Source of the DNA: a virus
Virus record (IMG/VR): IMGVR_UViG_3300033144_001014
Location: 1-31,241 of that record
Direction: 5' to 3' (one strand)
DNA length: 31,241 nucleotides
The position numbers were made by a program, and so were the translations under genes. The notes below the pieces were generated by a model. It was not told where the DNA came from, did no database searches, and was given only the letters and a program-made list of their open reading frames with translations. Of the stretch, positions 24,579-31,241 are shown in pieces (the stretch's first letter is position 1; the number at the start of each line of letters is the position of its first letter).

Positions 24579-26060
24579 TTATATAGTCGATTTAAACAAT
24601 ACAAAGTTATTAGCAGCTTGAGTAACTAGACATCTTTCAGATAGGAAGTTAACTTGCATAGCATCCAAATCAGATGTATATGCGCCTCCAACTGAACCAG
24701 TAATCCATGATTTATATCTTCTATCGTCAGCTTCAGAAGCTCTATATCTTACATGTAAGAAAGGTCTTCTAATATTAGATCCAAGAATTTGATCATATAC
24801 GGTTGTTGTACCAGCAGGAACCATAACACCATCGATGTCTTTTATTAATCCCCTAGTAGTAGCATCATTTAGATATTTCCAGTCTGTTTTGTAGAAGTCA
24901 TAAGAACCTCTTCTAAAACCAGCAAAACCAAAGTTCAATGCCATTTCAGCTTCATTGTCAAATAAACCATAAGAAGCAGCTTGAGTAGAAGCATAACCTC
25001 CACCAGCTTGTGCAGCGATCATATCATCGAAATCTAGAGCAGTAGCTCTGTTTAAGAATAACATGTTCTCTTCAATAGCACCTTGCTTATCTAAGTGTTT
25101 TAGTATTTGATCAAAATCACCTAATGCACCAGCTCCAGGAGCAGCAGCACCAGCGAAATCATTCCAAATATTACCTCTATCTTCAATAGCTGCAAACATA
25201 CCTTGCGTACCTTGAGGATTAGCATTAGCATCATATACTACTCCACCACCTGTATAAGGAGGGTTTGGAGTTGTATTGAACCCAATAGCACCAGAACCAC
25301 CTTCAGCTATTTCACCTTCAACCATTGACATCTCCATGTAATCTTCAAATCTCAATCTTGTTTCAGCTTCAGATTTTAAATACCAGAAATATCCAGCAGA
25401 TCCATCTTCAGCAGCGATTTCAATCCAGCCAATTTGTGCTGTATCAGAACCAGAAACTTCGAAGAAGTCTTTAAGGATAATAGGCTTGTTAGAGTAAGTT
25501 TCAGGAACTGGCTCAATAGATTGTCTCATTCCAGACGAACCTTTAGAAAATTCAGAACCATAAACAAACATCTTAATGTCAGTTGTTCCTAAACCAGCAA
25601 CAGCTCCTAAATCCAAAGCAGTGTAAGGTAAAGCAGTAACAGTTGTAGCGGTAACTTGAGATATGATACATTTTACTGTAACTAATCCATTAGAAACTAC
25701 TACTGTTTGGTTAATTCTAACAGAGTTGTTAGCACCACCTGGTAAAGTAATTTCACCATTTGCAGCATCAGTGATTTCGCAACCATCATAAGCGATGTGC
25801 AACCTGTTTTGTTCAGACCAAATTACTTGATCAGATGTCATTGGCATTTCAGCGCCAACCATTCTTAAGAAACCTCCTAAAGTTCGGTTTCCATATCTCT
25901 CTACCTCTTGTTCATACAATTCTGGTAGGTATTGTTGTCCCCACTGATCAAAACCTGCATCATGAAAATTGATGTAGTTATCAGGCATTGTCATTTTCTG
26001 GGGCATCGGTGTTATCGATGCTGGAAAAGCTCCATTAGGAGCGTTGTTTACAAATCCCAT
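24579..26060 (-). CDS. Major capsid protein (493 aa), HK97-fold type
   Basis: Located after portal and scaffold genes, with a length of 493 residues, close to the capsid proteins of crAss-like phages. The N-terminal arm (NYINFHDAGFDQWGQQYLPE) is followed by an E-loop-like region, a long central domain, and a C-terminal run (YKTDWKYLNDATTRGL; VPAGTTTVYDQILGSNIRRP; HVRYRASEADDRRYKSWITG; FLSERCLVTQAANNF) that recalls capsid proteins of crAss-like and marine phages. The protein forms the icosahedral shell. No signal or protease-type maturation site is evident. The start is preceded by an extreme A-rich leader, which fits strong translation. Confidence 0.88.
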   Translation of the reverse strand: MGFVNNAPNGAFPASITPMPQKMTMPDNYINFHDAGFDQWGQQYLPELYEQEVERYGNRTLGGFLRMVGAEMPMTSDQVIWSEQNRLHIAYDGCEITDAANGEITLPGGANNSVRINQTVVVSNGLVTVKCIISQVTATTVTALPYTALDLGAVAGLGTTDIKMFVYGSEFSKGSSGMRQSIEPVPETYSNKPIILKDFFEVSGSDTAQIGWIEIAAEDGSAGYFWYLKSEAETRLRFEDYMEMSMVEGEIAEGGSGAIGFNTTPNPPYTGGGVVYDANANPQGTQGMFAAIEDRGNIWNDFAGAAAPGAGALGDFDQILKHLDKQGAIEENMLFLNRATALDFDDMIAAQAGGGYASTQAASYGLFDNEAEMALNFGFAGFRRGSYDFYKTDWKYLNDATTRGLIKDIDGVMVPAGTTTVYDQILGSNIRRPFLHVRYRASEADDRRYKSWITGSVGGAYTSDLDAMQVNFLSERCLVTQAANNFVLFKSTI

Positions 26061-26078
26061 TTTTTTTCGTTTTTTGTT
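26061..26078 (-). promoter_or_regulatory. A-rich translation leader of the major capsid gene
   Basis: On the minus strand the 18 bases before the capsid ATG are almost all A, with single C and G interruptions and no Shine-Dalgarno match. In Bacteroidota, adenine enrichment just upstream of the start favours initiation, so this leader probably supports the high output expected for a capsid protein. The role is inferred from base composition. Confidence 0.5.
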
Positions 26079-27263
26079 TTATTTTTTCTTTATTTTCAAT
26101 CTTGAACTATCATCACCACTAATAGCTCTAACTTTATATCCGTTAACGAACATCTCGCCAGGTTGCTTATTAGTAATTTCTGTACTTATGTTATTAGACT
26201 TTGCAGTTATACTTTTAACAGCATCAGCTTTACCTTGTTCATAAAAATGACGTGCTAAGTTATCTGCGTTTCGAGCAGCATATAAAGCTTTATGATATCC
26301 TTGGATATCTGTAACTTCACCTTCTTCATTTTGAAACTTCTGTATGAAGTTGGTGAGATTTGCTTGTTTATCTGCTGTATCTTGTACATTATTGATGTTG
26401 TAGTTAAAAGCTTTTTCACCTACCTTGAATTCAAAACCTTTGAAATCGTTGAAAAAATCTTTTGTACCTTTCTCAAATGTACTTCTTCTAGAGTTTAATA
26501 CCTCTTGTTCTTGATTGTACATGTTGTAAAAGTCGATAGCTTTTTGTTGATCTGGAGTAGTGTTCGATTTCAACTTGATCTCGTCATAATATTTACTCTT
26601 TACATCGTTTAAAAACTTATCTGCTTTTGCAAGTTCTTCTTTTAAGACAATTTTCTTTTGTGTTATTTGTCTGTCACTATCCTCTTCTTCATCCCACGCA
26701 AACTGCTCTTCCATATGAAATGTTATTTCCGAGTTGGATAAATAAGGTTTAGTTGTTTTATAATATTCTCTTAGTTTTTGTTCGTTATTATACTTACTAT
26801 AATCTCTATTTAAACGAACATAATCTTCTAATGTACCACCTGTGTCTTTCATAAAACTAACTAACTTGTCTATATTTTCAGGTAGTTGTTTTTCTGCTAC
26901 TACAGGTTCTGGTTTTTTAATTTCTTTTTTTGGAGTGACTGGCTCAGGAGTTTTAGGAGTAATTTCCTCTATAACAGGTTTTTCTTCTTTTACTTCTTCT
27001 TTTTCTTGACCTTGTTCGGCAGGTTGTTTGGATTCAACGTGTGTTTCTCCCATCGTTCCGCCATCTGTGGATTTTGCATCCACATCCACTTTCTCTGTGC
27101 TTTGCTCTTGAACGGCATTTTCTTCTTTTTTATTTAAATCAACTTTTGTAGTTTCTTCTTTTTTATCAACCAGTTTCTTTGGTCTACCTGGTTTTCTTTT
27201 CATTTTAAATTCCCCTTCTTCAGGAACTTTTTCAGTAACATCTTTTACTTTTTCTTCTGACAT
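26079..27263 (-). CDS. Scaffolding-type protein (394 aa) with AT-hook-like motif
   Basis: It sits between portal and major capsid genes, the usual place of the scaffold. Residues 1 to about 130 are low-complexity and rich in lysine, glutamate, proline and threonine, probably disordered; within it KRKPGRPKK (22-30) is a textbook AT-hook core. From about 130 the protein is helical (LEDYVRLNRDYSKYNNEQKL; QKKIVLKEELAKADKFL), ending with a basic tail (SSRLKIKKK), the usual capsid-binding end of scaffolds. No protease is encoded nearby and no serine protease motif is visible within. The scaffold role is inferred from position and composition. Confidence 0.75.
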   Translation of the reverse strand: MSEEKVKDVTEKVPEEGEFKMKRKPGRPKKLVDKKEETTKVDLNKKEENAVQEQSTEKVDVDAKSTDGGTMGETHVESKQPAEQGQEKEEVKEEKPVIEEITPKTPEPVTPKKEIKKPEPVVAEKQLPENIDKLVSFMKDTGGTLEDYVRLNRDYSKYNNEQKLREYYKTTKPYLSNSEITFHMEEQFAWDEEEDSDRQITQKKIVLKEELAKADKFLNDVKSKYYDEIKLKSNTTPDQQKAIDFYNMYNQEQEVLNSRRSTFEKGTKDFFNDFKGFEFKVGEKAFNYNINNVQDTADKQANLTNFIQKFQNEEGEVTDIQGYHKALYAARNADNLARHFYEQGKADAVKSITAKSNNISTEITNKQPGEMFVNGYKVRAISGDDSSRLKIKKK

Positions 27264-27280
27264 AATATAATATAATAATT
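27264..27280 (-). promoter_or_regulatory. AT-only pentamer-repeat leader before the scaffold gene
   Basis: Seventeen A/T-only bases ending in ATTATATTATG on the minus strand. They match the leader of the 247-residue gene except for one missing pentamer. The leader lacks a Shine-Dalgarno sequence and lies 6 bases after the portal stop codon. Confidence 0.5.
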
Positions 27281-27286
27281 AGTAAT

Positions 27287-29695
27287 TTAAACAAGTCCAC
27301 TCACACCTAGATCACCCATGACATCATTTCCACTTGATTCAAAGTTTATAGGCATTCCATCTTGTTGTCTTTGTTGTATCATTTCACTTTGTTGAGTAGC
27401 TTGGATTTGTGTTCTTTTATCCTTTCTATCTTCAATTTCATTTATCTTTTGTTGTTCACCAGCCGCTGTTCCCTGTGCTAGCTGCATGTTATATTTAAAT
27501 TCTTGCTCCATTAAACCTGACTTAATTTGACCTTCTCTTTCTAATCTTTGAATTTCAAATTGAGACTTTGCTTGTTCGAAAGCAACTTGACTTTCTAATA
27601 AAGCTTGCTGTTTCTGCGCTTCATACATCGCTGCTTTCTCTGCAGTTTCTTGATTAGCTTTAGCTTGCGCTTGAATATTCTGTTGCTGGAGTTGCTCTTC
27701 TCTTTGTTGTTTTTCTCTCCTTCTTTTCTTTAATAACGTATTAGCTAATTTAAGGTTTTTAACTTCTCTAATATCTATAGCATCTTCTAAGTCAATACCT
27801 CCAGTTTTTAAAGCTATTTGTATGTTTTGTTCTAGTTCTTGTTTTTCTACGTCATCAGGTTCTAATTCTATAAATATACCAAAATCGTGAATATTTAATT
27901 TAGCGAGTTCATCTAATGTACCTACGTTAAAGTGAGTAATACTATTTTGTAAAGCTCTTCTTGTTAAAGGAAACTTTAAAGATTGAGCTATTTTGTTAGA
28001 AATATTTTCACAAGTTTTTAGTGTTAAATATAAACTAGCTTGCAGTATATGTCTTGTTGCTGTATTAGAATTAGCTGCTGCTAATTTTTGTAAACCTACT
28101 AACGAGTTTGGATCTGGAGTACTTCCATCTCTCGCCTCGTTTAGACCGGTAGTGTCCCTAATCATTTGTAGGTAATATTGGTATGTTTGAATTAATGATT
28201 GTATTTTAGCACCACCACTTGAACTTTGTAATTCTTGTATAGGAACTTTACCTCTGTTCAGTTCACCATCTTGAGTTAAACTTCTTCCTACAATACTACC
28301 TGTTTGGAAATACATGTTTAAAGCTTCTGCTGGGTTATAGTTAGTACCATTACCTAAATCAACTTCTGCTAGACCATCCATGTCTAAGAATATACCATCA
28401 GGAACCGTTCTAGATATCACCTGTTGCATTTTAAGATGAGTTAACTGTATCATATCAGCAAAACCTGTTATACGCGATACAAGTGATTCTATGCGTCCCT
28501 TATACATTCTAGGAGCACATATCTGATAACTCATGTTAACCCTGGTAGTATCTGCATCTGGTCTTGTCATGTTTTCAGCCATTCCCCAAGATAACATATT
28601 CTCAAAACCAAGAATTTTAGCTCCACTATACAATACTTCTATAGTTCTAGAAGCTCTTTCAAAGTTTGGGTTTTCAGGTGGTAAAAATGTATCTTCTTTT
28701 TCTAAAGCTTTTATTAAACCGTTTTCTGTTTGTTTAATTTTAAAAACTTGATCTACAAAAGTTTTCCACTCAAAAAATAATACTTGAACTGTATTCTCGT
28801 CCCATCTACCATTCCAGCCTCTAACATACTCTGAATTACCTTTATATTTTTCTATTTTTTCAATTTCTTCTGGGCCTAAATAAGGAAATTTCTTTTTCAA
28901 TTGTGGTATAGTTAAATTTTTAACTTCACCAACATAATATAAATCTTGAAAGTTAGGATCTTCTGTATAAGACCAAACCATATAAGCTGGATCTACATAA
29001 TCTAATGTAATACCTTCTGCCTTGTTCCATTCTGTTTTTACTGCAGCTATACCTAAAACTGTTAAGTCGTAGTTTAACCTTTTTCTAACTAAATGATATT
29101 TATTTTGATCTAGCACTTGTTGTATAACTTCTTCCTCTGCTATTTCTATAGATTGCTTATAATCTAACTGCATGTGCATTGGTAAATCATCTAAGTTTTC
29201 AGGAGTATTTTTAGATGGAGAGAAATTCCTTAAATCAGTTGTTGGAAATAATTCTTTAACCTTTTCGTAGTAGTCTCTTAATGCTATATCTTCTACAATC
29301 TTTTGAGCGTACTTAGTTCTCTTTTGTCTAGAGTGAGGATCTTGAGCTAATGTCTTTATATCATAACTTCTTTGAGACATTCCGTTAACTACTATATCAA
29401 CAAACTTAGGTATAACAGGAACTGGTTTCCAATCTAAGTTTAGATATGATAAATCTCCATTTATAGCTAATTCATCTTTATATTTCTGAACTGGTTGTTC
29501 AGCTCTAGCATATAATCTAAGATTATGAAAATAAGTGTAGTTAGTTAAAAACCTATAACCAACACCTCTATAATTTCTAAACCATTCAGACTCGACAGCT
29601 CTACCAACCGCTAATCCATATTCGTATGTATTTTTTTCTGCAACAGGTACTACCTGATCCGGAAAGATACTATTACTGTTTGTATAAATCTGCAT
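27287..29695 (-). CDS. Portal protein (802 aa)
   Basis: The gene follows the terminase directly, its ATG adjoining the terminase stop. The core shows portal-like stretches recalling crAss-like and marine phages (NYDLTVLGIAAVKTEWNKAE is followed within 20 residues by DYVDPAYMVWSYTEDPNFQD; then YYVGEVKNLTIPQLKKKFP). The later part includes an RDTTGLNEARDGSTPDPNSL segment, typical of the portal stem and crown region, and from about residue 655 to 765 a long glutamine/glutamate-rich coiled coil. The product forms the dodecameric ring at one capsid vertex through which DNA is packaged and ejected, and is the docking site for terminase and the connector. Length is normal for this group. Confidence 0.9.
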   Translation of the reverse strand: MQIYTNSNSIFPDQVVPVAEKNTYEYGLAVGRAVESEWFRNYRGVGYRFLTNYTYFHNLRLYARAEQPVQKYKDELAINGDLSYLNLDWKPVPVIPKFVDIVVNGMSQRSYDIKTLAQDPHSRQKRTKYAQKIVEDIALRDYYEKVKELFPTTDLRNFSPSKNTPENLDDLPMHMQLDYKQSIEIAEEEVIQQVLDQNKYHLVRKRLNYDLTVLGIAAVKTEWNKAEGITLDYVDPAYMVWSYTEDPNFQDLYYVGEVKNLTIPQLKKKFPYLGPEEIEKIEKYKGNSEYVRGWNGRWDENTVQVLFFEWKTFVDQVFKIKQTENGLIKALEKEDTFLPPENPNFERASRTIEVLYSGAKILGFENMLSWGMAENMTRPDADTTRVNMSYQICAPRMYKGRIESLVSRITGFADMIQLTHLKMQQVISRTVPDGIFLDMDGLAEVDLGNGTNYNPAEALNMYFQTGSIVGRSLTQDGELNRGKVPIQELQSSSGGAKIQSLIQTYQYYLQMIRDTTGLNEARDGSTPDPNSLVGLQKLAAANSNTATRHILQASLYLTLKTCENISNKIAQSLKFPLTRRALQNSITHFNVGTLDELAKLNIHDFGIFIELEPDDVEKQELEQNIQIALKTGGIDLEDAIDIREVKNLKLANTLLKKRRREKQQREEQLQQQNIQAQAKANQETAEKAAMYEAQKQQALLESQVAFEQAKSQFEIQRLEREGQIKSGLMEQEFKYNMQLAQGTAAGEQQKINEIEDRKDKRTQIQATQQSEMIQQRQQDGMPINFESSGNDVMGDLGVSGLV

Positions 29696-31241
29696 TTACT
29701 TATTAATTTTTGAAGACATTCCACTGTTATCGTAAGTTTTAATACCTAAGCTAATAGGTTTTTGGGACCTTGGTGGAACTGGTCTATATCTATTTTTATT
29801 GCAAGCCATAATCGCTAATCCTGAACTGATCGAAGCATCGTGCTTTGTTCTGTTGTTGATATTGAAAATTGCCCAATCTTCTAAAGTTCTTTGAAAATAC
29901 ATGTCACCATGTTCACTTTGTATTAAACCTACGTAATCGGTAATATAAGATTCAATTGCAGCTGCATGAGCCTGCTTAATGTCTTCGCTAGAATTAGGTA
30001 TTCCACCAACTTCTCTTTCAGCGGTAGATAACTTATTCCAAATCTTATCTGGACGATTCATACTAAAACCTCTATAGCCTCTTCTTTTCAAATGGTAGAG
30101 AAGTCTTGGTTTGTTATTTTCTACTAATATAGGCATTCCGTAAAAATGGCAAGCCATTAAAACATCTTCAAAAAACATTTCTGCTGTTTGTGGTCTAGCT
30201 ATATATTCTAAAAAAAAGTGATTAGGTGGAGCATCTTCCATTGAAAACTTAGTTAATCCGTGAAGTGATCCTTTAGACCCTTTACCGTCGACAGTGCCAC
30301 TAATATCATAAGAATCACAACCAAATGCTCCGATATGATCGTTTCCAGGGTATTTAATTCCATTTTTTATTATAACATTATTTTGTAAGTTTCTGGGAGG
30401 TATCCATGAAACAAAGAATCTCCCATTTTTATTGGGAATAAATATAACGTTAGAATCTCTAAAATCATTCTCCCATTGAAAATTTCCTTGTGTTATATTT
30501 TTATGATTATCTATATAATCGTTGTAATCTATTTGCTCGTAAATCTTTTGTAAGTTAAATAAACTATCTTTTGCCTCATCTCTAAACGCGTGTTGTTCGC
30601 TTCTTGGAAATTGCCTATAATATTCATTTAAACTATCAGGATCATCTTTTAATCCTTCTACTTCGTTTTCCCAATGTTGTATTACACCTATATCTATTTG
30701 ATTACCATCTATACCTATTACTGGTTCTGTTGGGTTATCAAATACAGGAAAACCATACTTATCAATAAAACCTTCATAATTCCATTCCATTGGAATAAAT
30801 AAAGAATATAAACCTTCTTTAGTCTGACCGTTTTTATTACGTTTCAAAACATCAGACCCATAAAATATATCTTTAAAATTTCTTCCTCCTTTATCTAAAG
30901 CGTTACTGGTAGATCCCATCATACACTTACCTACTATTCTTCTTCCTAGTCTTAAACAAGTTTTAGTTACTTTCCAGTTGTTCTTAATGTTATCTGGTCT
31001 TTCCCACTTACCACTTTCATCATGAGCTAATATCTTTAATTTTTCACCATCATAAGAGTTGTCTCCTGTATTTTTCCAATCAATCGTAGTATCTAAACCT
31101 TCTAACTCTCTTAGCTCGTCATTTATTTCTAATTTACGTCTAGTAAGTTTTGAAGCTGGGACTCTATATGCCAGTTCGGTCTTAGGACGATCCATACCAT
31201 CCTGGATCGGCTTGAAGAAAAACGGATAGTTAACGGATATC
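29696..31241 (-). CDS. terL: Terminase large subunit, N-terminus cut by right window edge
   Basis: The reading frame is open from the TAA at 29698-29696 to the window edge: the codons upstream of the internal ATG at 31195 (ending FFFKPIQDG) continue without a stop. The true start and the Walker A motif therefore lie outside. Visible parts, numbered from that ATG: ILAHDESGKW with the Walker B acidic pair D59/E60; the coupling motif GKCMMGSTSN; and the C-terminal RNase H-like nuclease, with acidic residues in FGCDSYD (D294) and near the end in HDASISSG (D453). The enzyme packages DNA into the procapsid through the portal and cuts concatemers. It is the first gene of the visible array. Confidence 0.9.
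   Translation of the reverse strand, partial: ISVNYPFFFKPIQDGMDRPKTELAYRVPASKLTRRKLEINDELRELEGLDTTIDWKNTGDNSYDGEKLKILAHDESGKWERPDNIKNNWKVTKTCLRLGRRIVGKCMMGSTSNALDKGGRNFKDIFYGSDVLKRNKNGQTKEGLYSLFIPMEWNYEGFIDKYGFPVFDNPTEPVIGIDGNQIDIGVIQHWENEVEGLKDDPDSLNEYYRQFPRSEQHAFRDEAKDSLFNLQKIYEQIDYNDYIDNHKNITQGNFQWENDFRDSNVIFIPNKNGRFFVSWIPPRNLQNNVIIKNGIKYPGNDHIGAFGCDSYDISGTVDGKGSKGSLHGLTKFSMEDAPPNHFFLEYIARPQTAEMFFEDVLMACHFYGMPILVENNKPRLLYHLKRRGYRGFSMNRPDKIWNKLSTAEREVGGIPNSSEDIKQAHAAAIESYITDYVGLIQSEHGDMYFQRTLEDWAIFNINNRTKHDASISSGLAIMACNKNRYRPVPPRSQKPISLGIKTYDNSGMSSKINK

Noticed and set aside
26886-27137. Plus-strand frame rich in phenylalanine
   Set aside because: It is the antisense of the lysine/glutamate-rich scaffold N-terminus; the aromatic runs come from complementary AAA/GAA codons.
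31193-31195. ATG at 31195 as the true terminase start
   Set aside because: The frame stays open to the window edge with plausible terminase residues, and a start here would lack Walker A and most of the ATPase, so the gene continues outside.
1-31241. tRNA genes, CRISPR arrays, integrase or attachment sites
   Set aside because: No gap larger than about 60 bases exists between genes, and no cloverleaf, spaced direct repeats or recombinase motifs were seen.

Overview
This window is the structural (virion) module of a tailed double-stranded DNA phage, most likely a short-tailed (podovirus-like) phage of marine or aquatic origin. The DNA is strongly AT-rich. Every gene I can support lies on the minus strand, so transcription runs from the right edge to the left, with almost no intergenic DNA and several start/stop overlaps. 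No RNA gene, CRISPR array, integrase, replication gene or host metabolic gene is visible.

The order along transcription is: large terminase (cut by the right edge), portal, scaffolding-type protein with an AT-hook-like motif, HK97-fold-type major capsid protein, two small possible decoration proteins, an unassigned 247-residue protein, two connector or tail-tube proteins, a 1415-residue tail protein and a 640-residue propeller-like tail protein, a cupin-domain protein, a small internal (ejected) virion protein, a 456-residue protein with one canonical EF-hand loop, and a giant 3697-residue multidomain protein that alone takes over a third of the window. A single-pass membrane protein and three tiny lysine/arginine-rich proteins follow, the last cut by the left edge. 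The terminase-portal-scaffold-capsid-connector order, and the sequence style of the portal, capsid and connector proteins, recall crAss-like phages (Crassvirales) and uncultured marine phages. This is recognition from memory, not a search result.

The host is probably Bacteroidota (for example Flavobacteriia). Starts are uniformly ATG and are preceded by A/T-rich leaders, and I see no well-placed Shine-Dalgarno sequence, which is the usual pattern in that phylum. Two strong GC-rich intrinsic terminators sit inside the collinear gene array, one after the putative decoration proteins and one after the 247-residue gene. Neither leaves room for an ordinary promoter before the next start, so they probably attenuate transcription, so that portal, scaffold and capsid genes are expressed more than tail and ejection genes.

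The least explained part is the giant protein. It has a zincin-type HELVH motif, a complete set of HAD-phosphatase motifs, hydrophobic central and C-terminal stretches, and a C-terminal tandem helical repeat. It looks like a polyvalent ejected virion protein. The small membrane and basic proteins coupled behind it, and the cupin gene inside the tail/ejection cluster, are further points of interest.
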